A stretch of 64,000 nt of DNA from Actinoplanes sp. NBC_00393 (GTDB lineage: Bacteria > Actinomycetota > Actinomycetes > Mycobacteriales > Micromonosporaceae): NCBI RefSeq assembly GCF_036053395.1, contig NZ_CP107942.1, positions 8,140,501 through 8,204,500 of the forward strand, given 5' to 3'. The notes under the pieces are model-generated. The model worked only from the letters and a program-made list of their open reading frames with translations. It had not been told where the DNA came from and did no database searches. Positions 49,646-57,891 of this stretch are shown here, one piece after another (positions within the stretch are counted from its first letter, which is position 1; each line of letters opens with the position of its first letter). The translations under genes and the position numbers were made by a program.

Positions 49646-51031
49646 ATGCTGTTCACGCAGTACTACCTCGACTGCCTGTCACAGGCCTCGTACCTGATCG
49701 CCGACGAGACCACCGGCCGGGCCGTGCTCGTCGACCCGCGCCGCGACATCGGCGAATACCTCGCCGACGCCCGCACCCACGGCCTGACCATCGAAGGTGT
49801 CATCAACACCCACTTCCACGCCGACTTCCTCGCCGGACACCTCGAAGTCGCCGCCGCCACCGGCGCCTGGATCGGCTACGGCCACCGCGCCGACACCGAA
49901 TACGAGATCCGCAAACTCACCGACGGCGAACGCATCAGCCTCGGCGACGTCACCCTGCAGATCATGGAAACCCCCGGCCACACGCCCGAGTCGATCAGCG
50001 TGCTCGTCTTCGAACACGCCACCGACTCCGTGCCGCACGGCGTGCTCACGGGCGACGCGCTATTCATCGGCGACGTCGGCCGCCCGGACCTGCTCGCCTC
50101 CGCGGGGGTGACCGCCGACGAACTCGGCCGCATGCTCTACGACAGCGTCCAGCACAAACTCATGGCCCTGCCCGACGAGGTGCGGGTGTTCCCCGCCCAT
50201 GGCGCCGGATCCGCCTGCGGCAAGAACCTGTCCACCGAACGGCAGTCCACCATCGGCGAGCAGCGCCGCACCAACTACGCCTGCGCCCCGATGAGCGTCG
50301 AGCAGTTCCTCGATCTGGTCACCGCCGGACAGCCCGCCGCACCCGGCTACTTCGCCTTCGACGCCGCCCTCAACCGCCAGGCCCGCGACCTGTTCGACCA
50401 CACCACCGCACCACAGGCGCTCACCGTCACCGACTTCACCGCCGCCCGCACCGCCGGCGCCCTCGTGATCGACGCCCGCGACCCACACGACTACGCTGCC
50501 GGACACCTGCGCGGCGCACTCAACATCCCGGCCGACGGCCGGTTCGCCGAAACCGCCGGCACCGTCGCCCAACCCGGCGACACCCTGCTCGTCGTCGCCG
50601 ACCCCGACCGCGCCGAAGAGATCTTCATCCGCCTCGCCCGCATCGGCTTCGACCAGGTCCTCGGCTACCTGAGCGAACCCGAGACCACCCTGCCGCAGAT
50701 GGCCGCAGAACTCACCCGCGCCAGCCGCATCACCGCCGCCGACCTGCGCACCGCCCTCGACAACCCGCAACCACCCGTGATCCTCGACGTCCGGACCGCC
50801 GGCGAACGCGAACACGGTGCCATCGACGGCTCAACGCACATCCCCCTGGCCGAACTGCCCCGCCGGCTCACCGAAATCCCCACCGACCGGCCGGTCGTCA
50901 TGCACTGCGCTGGCGGCTACCGCTCCTCCGTTGCCGCCAGCCTGCTGCGCGCCACCGGCCACCCCGACGTCTCCGACCTGCTCGGCGGCTACGCAGCCTG
51001 GCAACTGGCCACCGCACCCGCCGCGGTCTGA
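49646..51031 (+). CDS. ETHE1-type MBL dioxygenase with two rhodanese domains
   Basis: The protein has 461 residues. The MBL domain (1-240) starts MLFTQYYLDCLSQASYLIAD and has INTHFHADFLAGH, METPGHTPESIS and FPAHGAGSACG. This is the ETHE1 subclass, clearly different from the CstB-like protein at 46261. The first rhodanese (GALVIDARDPHDYAAGHLRGALNIP…) lacks a Cys loop (LLVVADPDRAEE); the second has CAGGYRS. Having two non-identical persulfide dioxygenases in one operon suggests different persulfide donors. Confidence 0.9.
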   Translation: MLFTQYYLDCLSQASYLIADETTGRAVLVDPRRDIGEYLADARTHGLTIEGVINTHFHADFLAGHLEVAAATGAWIGYGHRADTEYEIRKLTDGERISLGDVTLQIMETPGHTPESISVLVFEHATDSVPHGVLTGDALFIGDVGRPDLLASAGVTADELGRMLYDSVQHKLMALPDEVRVFPAHGAGSACGKNLSTERQSTIGEQRRTNYACAPMSVEQFLDLVTAGQPAAPGYFAFDAALNRQARDLFDHTTAPQALTVTDFTAARTAGALVIDARDPHDYAAGHLRGALNIPADGRFAETAGTVAQPGDTLLVVADPDRAEEIFIRLARIGFDQVLGYLSEPETTLPQMAAELTRASRITAADLRTALDNPQPPVILDVRTAGEREHGAIDGSTHIPLAELPRRLTEIPTDRPVVMHCAGGYRSSVAASLLRATGHPDVSDLLGGYAAWQLATAPAAV

Positions 51032-51168
51032 CGTTCGTCACCGGCGCGGGGCCAAACCCCGGGCCCGCGCCGGCGGCACGACCCGCTCATGTCCCTCGCC
51101 AGGGGAATCCTGCACAGCACCCGCAGGCATCACGCTCGATACAACAAGCGCGACGGCGGAGGACAGCG

Positions 51169-52701
51169 ATGACCACGACAGGCAAGACCTTCAAACGATG
51201 CGGATGCCGCAACAGCCGAGGCCAGCGGCTGGAACAGAACTGCCCGCGCCTGAGCGAGCGAGGTCACGGCTCGTGGTACTTCCACTGCTCCGCTCCGAAC
51301 CTGTTAGGCCGCTCCGAGCGCATCCGCCGCGGCGGCTACCCGTCACAGGCCGCCGCCCGGCAAGCCCGCGACAAAACCCTGGCCGACAGCGCTGCGCGGC
51401 GCACCGGCGCCGGCTGGACCGTCGAACGGTGGCTACGGCACTGGCTCGACACCCGCACCCGGATCCGGCCCACCACCCGGCTGCACTACACCCGCGACGT
51501 CGAACTCGTCCTCATCCCCCACCTCGGCCACTACCGGCTCTCCGACCTCGACGGGCCGCTGCTGCGGGCGGTGTTCGCCGACATCGCGCAGACCACCAAC
51601 GCCAAAGGGCTCCCGCAGTCGCCGTCCGCGCTCAACCACCTGCGCACCCTGCGCGCCGCGCTCAACCTCGCCGTCCGGGAAGAGTTGATCGGCGCGAACC
51701 CGGCCCGGCACATCGAGATCCACGGCTACCGGCGCCCGCATGCCCAGGTTTGGACCGACGGCCGCGTCGAAGCCTGGGAACGCACCGGCGAACACCCGTC
51801 AGTGGCGGTCTGGACCGCGAAACAGCTTGCCACCTTCCTGGAAGCCAACGCCGAGGACTCGCTGTTCGCGTTCTGGTGGCTCGCCGCCCTGCGCGGCCTG
51901 CGACGTGGCGAGCTCTGCGGCCTGCGATGGGCGGCCGTCGACCTCGACCGCGGCCTGCTGTTCGTTGAGCGGCAGCGCACCACCGCCGGCTACACCGTGG
52001 TCGAAGGTGACCCGAAGACCGCCGCCGGACGCCGGGCCGTCGCCCTCGACAAGCACACCGTCAGCATTCTGCGCGCCCACCGCAGCCGACAACGCAACTT
52101 CGGCGACCGGCGACACGCCGCCGGCAAGTTCTGGACCGACTCCGGATACGTGTTCACCCGCAAAGACGGCGAGCCGATCAACCCGAACTACGCCACGACC
52201 CGATTCCGGAAACTCACCGAACGTGCCGGACTGCCGCCGGTCCGGCTGCATGACCTGCGGCACGGCGCTGCGTCCCTGGCCCACGAGGCCGGCGCAGATC
52301 TGAAGACGCTTCAGGATCTGCTCGAGCATTCCAGCATCGTGGTCACCGCCGACACCTACACCAGCGTGCTCCCCGATTCCCAGCGCCGACGCTACCGCCG
52401 CCCTGGTCCTGGCCGCGGCCCGGCACACCCGCAAACGCATCAAGGAAAAGACGGCCAAGAACCGGCCCGCCGGACGCCACGAAAAGCAAACACCTTCGGC
52501 GAAACGGCCCACCGCCAAGAAGCGCAACCGCAGGTCACGCGCTCGCCGCAACCCAATCCGTCACGGAAAGTGATGACACCCATGTGGCACCCAACTGACA
52601 CCCACCGTTCAACAAGGCCGGACAACAAGAGGGGCCTGACCCACGTTTCCGCAGTTCAGACCCGACTAAATCTTGTGCGCCCGAAGGGACTGAACCCCTA
52701 A
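51169..52701 (+). CDS. int: Tyrosine integrase 2 (frameshifted C-terminus)
   Basis: The protein has 510 residues as read. It is nearly the same as integrase 1 through the catalytic domain: zinc cluster, LRRGEL, HDLRH, LLEHSS and TADTYTS are all present. Near 52387 an 8-base deletion relative to integrase 1 shifts the frame, so the Lys/Arg-rich tail (…HTRKRIKEK…) is read in another frame and translation runs on to 52701, into the att core. The old stop is still visible at 52571-52573. One codon is also missing in HLRT(T)LRAAL. The catalytic core could still work; DNA binding by the tail is lost. Confidence 0.85.
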   Translation: MTTTGKTFKRCGCRNSRGQRLEQNCPRLSERGHGSWYFHCSAPNLLGRSERIRRGGYPSQAAARQARDKTLADSAARRTGAGWTVERWLRHWLDTRTRIRPTTRLHYTRDVELVLIPHLGHYRLSDLDGPLLRAVFADIAQTTNAKGLPQSPSALNHLRTLRAALNLAVREELIGANPARHIEIHGYRRPHAQVWTDGRVEAWERTGEHPSVAVWTAKQLATFLEANAEDSLFAFWWLAALRGLRRGELCGLRWAAVDLDRGLLFVERQRTTAGYTVVEGDPKTAAGRRAVALDKHTVSILRAHRSRQRNFGDRRHAAGKFWTDSGYVFTRKDGEPINPNYATTRFRKLTERAGLPPVRLHDLRHGAASLAHEAGADLKTLQDLLEHSSIVVTADTYTSVLPDSQRRRYRRPGPGRGPAHPQTHQGKDGQEPARRTPRKANTFGETAHRQEAQPQVTRSPQPNPSRKVMTPMWHPTDTHRSTRPDNKRGLTHVSAVQTRLNLVRPKGLNP

Positions 52702-52709
52702 TCTTCTGA
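52676..52709 (-). other. attachment site 3: degenerate tRNA-Arg 3'-half core
   Basis: It matches cores 1 and 2 over the acceptor and T arm, with one base missing (GGACTGAACC for GGACTCGAACC) and one change (AATCTTC). The match ends at TCAGAAG, before the anticodon. It follows integrase 2 exactly as core 2 follows integrase 1, and sits beside the 3' end of the DUF305 gene. Confidence 0.75.
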
Positions 52710-52716
52710 GGTTCGC

Positions 52717-53307
52717 TCACTCTGTCGCGCACTGGCGATCGGCGTGCTCCTCGAAAGCGGGAACCGGCCGGGCCTGCGCCTCCTGTGCGGTCGCCGCCAC
52801 GCCGTTGCGCTCGATGTCCTCCACGAGCCACTTCATCTCGAGGATCTCTTCGCGCTGAGCCTTGCTGATCTGCCTCGCGAGCTCGCAGACCCGCACGTCG
52901 GAGATTTCGGCGTACTCGGAGCGGGTGATGGCCATCGAGTGGTGCGGGATCATCGAGTTCATCCACCCGCTGTCCTGCACTGTGGTCTGGCTGCGGTCGA
53001 GGAACACGCCTCCGCCGAGCAGGAGCAAGCTCACCGCGACGACGCCCAGGTTCGCCTTGGTGTTGCGGTACATGTTGAGCATGTAGCCGAGCATGATCAG
53101 GCCCATCGTGCCGCCCATGGTCAGCGCCATGAACACCCGGCTCTCGCTGAACCGGATATGGCCCCACTGCCAGCTGCTGACGAACATCGTGGCGTACATG
53201 ACCACCATGGCGGTCAAGATCATCGCTCCGAACCGCAGGTACATCTTCTTGTCGTGCGACTTCCCGCCGCCGTGGCCGGCTTTGTCTGCGTTCTGCGTGT
53301 CTATCAC
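52717..53307 (-). CDS. DUF305 membrane protein (copper-associated)
   Basis: The protein has 196 residues from the GTG at 53307, with GAAGGAACGGAG upstream. Three hydrophobic segments (MILTAMVVMYATMFVSS, ALTMGGTMGLIMLGYML, LGVVAVSLLLLGGGVF) are followed by an outer DUF305 domain: MNSMIPHHSMAITRSEYAEISD…RVCELARQISKAQREEILEMKWL. The IPHH and EI-xxM residues suit metal binding. DUF305 proteins commonly accompany copper resistance genes. The 336 bases upstream (53308-53643) hold no convincing gene. Confidence 0.85.
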   Translation of the reverse strand: MIDTQNADKAGHGGGKSHDKKMYLRFGAMILTAMVVMYATMFVSSWQWGHIRFSESRVFMALTMGGTMGLIMLGYMLNMYRNTKANLGVVAVSLLLLGGGVFLDRSQTTVQDSGWMNSMIPHHSMAITRSEYAEISDVRVCELARQISKAQREEILEMKWLVEDIERNGVAATAQEAQARPVPAFEEHADRQCATE

Positions 53308-53643
53308 CGCTTCGGGCTCCGTTCCTTCGTCGCGAGGTCTTGACTTTCCTCCGTATGGCGAGGCGGTCCGTTTCCGGTTGCCTCGGGCTTGATCGTCGTC
53401 AACCGGCGCTCGGGCGAGCCATTCGATCGACGAGTGGCGTGCTGTGGCGGACCGGTGCCCCGGTTGACCGGCACGGTGACGGCCAATGCCACGGCCGGGG
53501 CGGCGATGATCGGTACCGAGGCGGGGGACCGGCACGACGGTGGAGCGCTGTAGCCCGCGGGCATCAGCGTGGCGGCGAGGGTCACCGCGCCCCGGCGAGC
53601 CGGTTGACGTGCCAGCTCTCTGAGGTCTGACGGTTCGAGCGGG

Positions 53644-54051
53644 TCAGGCGATGGTGGCCAGCAGGTCCTGGCAGGCCTGCTCACAGGACCGGCACGCCTC
53701 AGCACAGATCCGGCAGTGCTCGTGCATGTCGGCGTGGCTGGCGCACTCGTCGCCGCAGGACTTGCAGGCCATGATGCACGCTTCGAGCAGGGTGCGAGTG
53801 ATGTTGGCGTCGTAGCCGGTGTGCCGCGAGAGCACCCGCGCGGTCGTACCGCAGATGTCGGCGCAGTCCATGTTGGTACGGATGCACTTGGTCAGCTCGG
53901 CGACCATACCTTCGCTCAGGCAGGCGTCGGCGCACGCGGTGCACGCCTCACTGCAGGCGATCAGCGCATCGATGGTGGCAGCCAGCTTGCGCCGGTCCAG
54001 GTTGATGGACTGCGGGTAGGTCTCCAGCATGGGCAGGGTGGTGCTCGTCAT
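53644..54051 (-). CDS. Cys-rich four-helix-bundle copper-storage protein (DUF326/Csp type)
   Basis: The protein has 135 residues from the ATG at 54051. It has about 14 Cys in C-x-x-x-C and C-x-x-C spacing along helices (CSEACTACADACLSEG, CADICGTTARVL, ACIMACKSCGDECASHADMHEHCRICAEACRSCEQAC). This is the pattern of cytosolic Csp proteins that fill a helical bundle with Cu(I). No signal peptide, so it acts in the cytosol. It fits the surrounding copper genes. Confidence 0.9.
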   Translation of the reverse strand: MTSTTLPMLETYPQSINLDRRKLAATIDALIACSEACTACADACLSEGMVAELTKCIRTNMDCADICGTTARVLSRHTGYDANITRTLLEACIMACKSCGDECASHADMHEHCRICAEACRSCEQACQDLLATIA

Positions 54052-54131
54052 GACGACCTCCACGTCAGGGATGGGACTTCGACCGCATACCCGTACGAGT
54101 GCGCGGGTAACGCCGAAGGCGGGAGGTTTTG

Positions 54132-54521
54132 ATGTCGTCATCCGAACAACGGCCGGCTACCGAGCACAGCCATCCGGTCGACCCTGGTCGGGTGGCCGCC
54201 GCCCGGGCGCGGCTGATCAGCCACGATGACGCGCAGCGCCTGACGGCCCTGCTACGGATGCTGGCTGACCCGACCCGTGCCCGGATCATCTACGCCCTCG
54301 ACACGGTCGAGGAGCTGTGCGTGGGTGACCTCGCTCTCGCTCTGCAAAGCAGCATGGACGCCACCGGTTACGGACTGCGGATGCTGCGCAGCGCCGGCTT
54401 GGTCACCACCCGCCGCGCCGGCAGAGTGATCTACTACCGGCTCGCCGCCGACTTCCCTGAACCGTTACGTGAGCATTGCCTGCGCCGCCTCATCGAGCTG
54501 ACCCACCGCACCGATCCGTAG
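54132..54521 (+). CDS. ArsR/SmtB-family metalloregulator
   Basis: The protein has 129 residues from the ATG at 54132 (GGGAGG upstream). The winged helix-turn-helix is LRMLADPTRARIIYALDTVEELCVGDLALALQSSMDATGYGLRMLRSAGLVTTRRAGRVIYYRL. The alpha-3 metal motif ELCVCDL appears as ELCVGDL, so one of its two Cys is missing. Sensing may rely on the C-terminal His/Cys (EHCLRR) or on another ligand. It is divergent from the copper-storage gene by 80 bases and may control it. Confidence 0.85.
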   Translation: MSSSEQRPATEHSHPVDPGRVAAARARLISHDDAQRLTALLRMLADPTRARIIYALDTVEELCVGDLALALQSSMDATGYGLRMLRSAGLVTTRRAGRVIYYRLAADFPEPLREHCLRRLIELTHRTDP

Positions 54522-54749
54522 CCATGCAGGTCGGTGGTCGAGCCGATGCATGCCGTGGCGTGCCGTAGATCGTGGAGTGGAGTGGGTAAGGCCGAGCATC
54601 GCCCGTCAGCTTCGACGCCGCGTAGGACATCGATGAGCTACCGGCGTAACGCGGGGTCATGTTCGCCGACCAGGCCGACGCCGTTCGCCGCGGTTTCCCG
54701 ACGCCTGAGTGGCATACGGACGGGTTCTACCGGGATGCGGTCGCAATGG

Positions 54750-55442
54750 TCATTGATCAAGCCGGTTCAGCTGTACGGCCAGGGCGATGGTTGCGGCGGC
54801 GAGGGCGAAGCCGGTCCACGGCTGGGCGGCTTGCAGCGCGAAGCCCGTGACGGCGAAGGCCGGGAGCAGGACGGCGTAGGCGATGCCGTGCCAGCGCAGC
54901 CGCCGGTCGGTGCGGGCGACGGCGGTCCCGAGGACGATCGCGGACACGATCAGGAAGAACGTGGCGGTCAGGGCGACGACGAAGAACGTGGGCCCGTAGG
55001 CGGTGTCGGCGTTGAGGGCCGGCATCCCGGGCGCCCCTGCGAGGTGGGCGCGGCCGATGCCGGGCTGGACGAAGGTGGCGCTGCCGAAGGTCGAGGCCAG
55101 GAACACGTTGGTGACCGTGGTCAGGACCAATCCGGTGATGGCGGTACGGGCGGCGCGGCCATGCGCGATCAGCACGGTGACCGCGACAGCGCCAAGGACG
55201 GCCAGAGCTGCGCCGAAGATGCTCGCGCCGAGATGGCTGATCAAGAACACCTCGGTGGTGACATAGCGGGCGTAGGCGTCGAAGTCGTCGATCGACGGCT
55301 GGTGGGTCCAGGTACTCAAACCGAGTAGTAATCCGTAGGCCGGTAGTGCCCATAGTCCGGCGCGGGCGGCTCGTCTTGCCCTGCCGCTGGACGCGGTGGC
55401 GTGGGTCAGCTCGGTACTGGTGCCGGTCAGGAGAGTGGGCAT
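54750..55442 (-). CDS. Multispanning membrane protein, unknown function
   Basis: The protein has 230 residues with five to six hydrophobic segments and few charged residues (GLWALPAYGLLLGLSTWTH, FGAALAVLGAVAVTVLIAHG, FFVVALTATFFLIVSAIVLG, IAYAVLLPAFAVTGFALQ). No family is recognised. It follows the MFS gene on the same strand by 105 bases and may share its transcript. The 228 bases between ArsR and this gene (54522-54749) hold no gene. Confidence 0.7.
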   Translation of the reverse strand: MPTLLTGTSTELTHATASSGRARRAARAGLWALPAYGLLLGLSTWTHQPSIDDFDAYARYVTTEVFLISHLGASIFGAALAVLGAVAVTVLIAHGRAARTAITGLVLTTVTNVFLASTFGSATFVQPGIGRAHLAGAPGMPALNADTAYGPTFFVVALTATFFLIVSAIVLGTAVARTDRRLRWHGIAYAVLLPAFAVTGFALQAAQPWTGFALAAATIALAVQLNRLDQ

Positions 55443-55547
55443 CTCGATCGCCTCTCTTGGTCACGGGTAAGCGGGTGGGGCAGGGGGCCGGTGCTCCGCC
55501 GGAGCCGAGAGGGCTCCGGCGGAGCGCTGGGACAGCACACCCGGTGG

Positions 55548-56975
55548 TCATCGGGTGGCCGGCGTGTTCTCGGGTTGCGTGGCGGCCGGCTTGCCGTCGC
55601 GGCCGGTGAGGGTGATCGCGGCGAGGACGGCGGCCGCAAGGGCGATGCCGGCGGCGCCGAGCAGGGCTGCCGAGTAGCCACCGGTGAGGGCGGCCGGGTC
55701 TCCGAGGGCGTCAGCGCCGTTGGCTGCGGCCAGCGCCGTCATGGCGGCCAGACCGAGGGCGGAACCGATCTGGTAGCTGGTGTTGACGATGCCGGAGGCG
55801 AGCCCGCCCTCCTCCGGGCGGGCGCTGGACAGAGCGGTGCCCAGCGACGGGATGAACGCCAGCGCCATGCCGAGGGCCGCGACCAGGGAGGCGGGCAGCA
55901 CGTCGGTCAGGTAGCTGCCGGTCGGGCGGATCAGAGCGAGCCAGCCCAGACCGGCGGCCAGCACCGCGAGACCCGCGACCAGGGTGGTCTTGGTGCCGAA
56001 CCGGCCGATGACGCGCGGGGCCAGGACGATCATGCCGACCATGATGAGAACGGTCATCGGCAGCAGCGCGGCGCCGCTGGGGAACGCGCTGAAGCCGAGG
56101 ACCTGCTGCAGGTAGAGGTTGAGGAAGAACCACATCGGGATCCACGCCGCGCCGAGCAGCAGCTGGGCGAGGTTCGCCGCCGTCAGGTTGCGGCTGGTGA
56201 AGATACCCAGCCGCATCAGCGGCTGACGACGACGCGCCTGAATGAGCAGGAACACTGCGAGCAGGACCGCAGAACCGGCGAGGGTCAGCCAGGTCGAGGC
56301 GGAGTTCCAGCCGACCTCCGGGGCGCGGACGATGGCGTAGACGGCGGCGGCCAAGCCGCCAGTGACGGTGAGAGCGCCGGCCAGGTCGAGGCTGCCGGGC
56401 CGTTTACCGCCGGAGGGCATGAGCGCCGGAGTGGCGATCAGGGCCAGCAACGCGATCGGGATGTTGAGGTAGAACACCCACGGCCAGCTGACGTACTCGG
56501 TGATGACGCCACCGAGGAACACCCCTGCGGTGCCGCCCGCCGGCGCTGCCGCCCCGTACAGGGCCAGCGCCTTGGTGAGCTCGGCGGGCCGGTCACCGAA
56601 CAGCATCATCAGCAGGGTCAGCGCGGACGGGGCGATCAGGGCGGACCCGGCGCCCTGGACGGCGCGGGCGGCGAGCTCGAGTTCGACGGTGCCGGCCAGC
56701 CCGGCGGCAGCGGACCCGGCGAGCAGGACGGCCCAGCCGGTGGCGAAGATGCGGCGGGCGCCGTACAGGTCGGACAGGCGGCCGCCGAGCAGCAGCAGGC
56801 CGCCGAAGACGACGACGTAGGCGTTGAAGACCCAGGACAGATTGCTCGGGGTGAAGCCGAGGTCGTTCTGCATCTTCGGCAGGGCGACACCGATGATCGA
56901 GGTGTCCATGATGACCATGAACTGGGCGAGGGCGATGAGCGCGAGCGCCCACCACCGGTGCGGATTGCGGGACAT
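55548..56975 (-). CDS. MFS drug/metal efflux pump, DHA2 (EmrB/QacA) type
   Basis: The protein has 475 residues with 14 hydrophobic segments. Motif A-like LLLLGGRLSDLYGARRIFATGW and motif C-like GGTAGVFLGGVITEYVSWPWVFYLNIPIALLAL mark a 14-helix proton antiporter. The N-terminus has the D1 motif QFMVIMDTSIIGVALP. Two CsoR-type boxes lie just upstream (56991, 57028), so it appears metal- or sulfide-controlled, which is unusual for this drug-pump family. Substrate unknown. Confidence 0.9.
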   Translation of the reverse strand: MSRNPHRWWALALIALAQFMVIMDTSIIGVALPKMQNDLGFTPSNLSWVFNAYVVVFGGLLLLGGRLSDLYGARRIFATGWAVLLAGSAAAGLAGTVELELAARAVQGAGSALIAPSALTLLMMLFGDRPAELTKALALYGAAAPAGGTAGVFLGGVITEYVSWPWVFYLNIPIALLALIATPALMPSGGKRPGSLDLAGALTVTGGLAAAVYAIVRAPEVGWNSASTWLTLAGSAVLLAVFLLIQARRRQPLMRLGIFTSRNLTAANLAQLLLGAAWIPMWFFLNLYLQQVLGFSAFPSGAALLPMTVLIMVGMIVLAPRVIGRFGTKTTLVAGLAVLAAGLGWLALIRPTGSYLTDVLPASLVAALGMALAFIPSLGTALSSARPEEGGLASGIVNTSYQIGSALGLAAMTALAAANGADALGDPAALTGGYSAALLGAAGIALAAAVLAAITLTGRDGKPAATQPENTPATR

Positions 56976-56990
56976 GACCGAACCTCCTTG

Positions 56991-57007
56991 GTACCCCCAG
57001 GGGGTAT
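56991..57007. promoter_or_regulatory. CsoR-type operator box, MFS promoter proximal
   Basis: GTACCCCCAGGGGGTAT, a near-perfect palindrome, lies 15 bases from the MFS start and next to its RBS. Confidence 0.7.
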
Positions 57008-57027
57008 CTGCTTTACGGCGTCATTGT

Positions 57028-57042
57028 TACCCCCTGGGGGTA
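57028..57042. promoter_or_regulatory. CsoR-type operator box in the MFS/csoR divergent promoter
   Basis: TACCCCCTGGGGGTA is a perfect 15-bp palindrome around a central T, 37 bases from the box at 56991. Confidence 0.7.
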
Positions 57043-57108
57043 TAGGAGGTCAAGGGGGTGCGTCGATTGGCTTCCGCGTCACAGCGTTGGACGTGCCGCT
57101 TTACCGAG

Positions 57109-57125
57109 ATACCCTAGGGGGGTAC
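57109..57125. promoter_or_regulatory. CsoR-type operator box of csoR 1
   Basis: ATACCCTAGGGGGGTAC lies 28 bases before the csoR ATG, as expected for autoregulation. Confidence 0.65.
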
Positions 57126-57153
57126 GGTAGCGACGGTTGGAGGGAGCCGGGTC

Positions 57154-57438
57154 ATGGCTCACGGCTACATCACGGACAAGGACGACTACCTGAAGCGGCT
57201 GCGCCGGATCGAGGGCCAGATCCGTGGCCTGCAGCGCATGGTCGACGACGAGACGTACTGCATCGACATCCTCACGCAGGTGTCCGCCGCGACCAAGGCA
57301 CTGCAGACCGTGGCGCTCGGGCTGCTCGACGACCACCTCGCGCACTGCGTCGTCGACGCGGCCCGCGAGGGCGGGCCGGACGCCGACGCGAAGCTGAAGG
57401 AAGCCTCCGACGCCATCGCCCGCCTCGTGCGGGCGTGA
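57154..57438 (+). CDS. csoR: Copper-sensing repressor CsoR, copy 1
   Basis: The protein has 94 residues. It is a DUF156 helical protein (LKRLRRIEGQIRGLQRMVDDETYCIDILTQVSAATKALQTVALGLLDDHLAHCVVDAA) with the full Cu(I) set Cys36, His61 and Cys65, numbered as in Mycobacterium tuberculosis CsoR. Copper binding should release it from GC-rich palindromes such as those at 56991-57125. It is divergent from the MFS pump and followed by a CopZ gene, 47 bases downstream, likely co-transcribed. Confidence 0.93.
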   Translation: MAHGYITDKDDYLKRLRRIEGQIRGLQRMVDDETYCIDILTQVSAATKALQTVALGLLDDHLAHCVVDAAREGGPDADAKLKEASDAIARLVRA

Positions 57439-57485
57439 CCTGCTCCCCAGCTCAGTACCGGTCATACGACAGCAAGGAGAAGCCG

Positions 57486-57764
57486 ATGTGCGGCAGCAAC
57501 ACCGCCTGCGCCTGCGCCACCACGACCCCGGTCACCGAGCCGGCGACGACGCCGGACGGCACCCGAACGATGTACCAGGTCGCCGGGATGACCTGCGGCG
57601 GCTGCGCCAGCCGGGTCAGTCAGCAACTCACCGATGTTCCCGGCGTGCGTGACGTCAGCGTCGACGTCGTCACCGGCGCGGTCACGGTGACCAGCGCCGC
57701 GGCGCTCGACGATGACAGCGTGGCTGCGGCCGTCGCCGCAGCCGGCTATCAGCTGGTGCGCTGA
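57486..57764 (+). CDS. copZ: Copper chaperone (CopZ-type HMA protein)
   Basis: The protein has 92 residues (AAGGAGAAGCCG upstream). A Cys-containing N-terminal extension (MCGSNTACACATTT) precedes one heavy-metal-associated domain: YQVAGMTCGGCASRVSQQLTDVPGVRDVSVDVVTGAVTV, with the CGGC metal site. It carries Cu(I) to CopA and CsoR. The extra Cys cluster at the N-terminus (three Cys) is unusual and could bind metal as well. Confidence 0.9.
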   Translation: MCGSNTACACATTTPVTEPATTPDGTRTMYQVAGMTCGGCASRVSQQLTDVPGVRDVSVDVVTGAVTVTSAAALDDDSVAAAVAAAGYQLVR

Positions 57765-57891
57765 CCGAAGGCGTCAGTACGGCCTTGGCGGGAGGGCACG
57801 CCGTCCGCTCTCCCGCCAAGGGACGTCCTCATTTCCGCTGATCAGCGGCGCTGCGCGCGGGCGACCAGCTCGGCATGCCCCCAGTGCCGCG

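Noticed and set aside
49531..51030. Upstream extension of integrase 2 reading frame across the ETHE1-type gene
   Set aside because: The extension is Arg/Pro/His-rich frame noise inside a well-supported dioxygenase gene; the integrase start at 51169 has a good RBS and matches integrase 1.
53304..53705. Minus-strand ORF of 133 codons between the DUF305 and copper-storage genes
   Set aside because: It overlaps the coding end of the copper-storage gene, is low in hydrophobic order apart from one short stretch, and has no RBS or recognisable domain.
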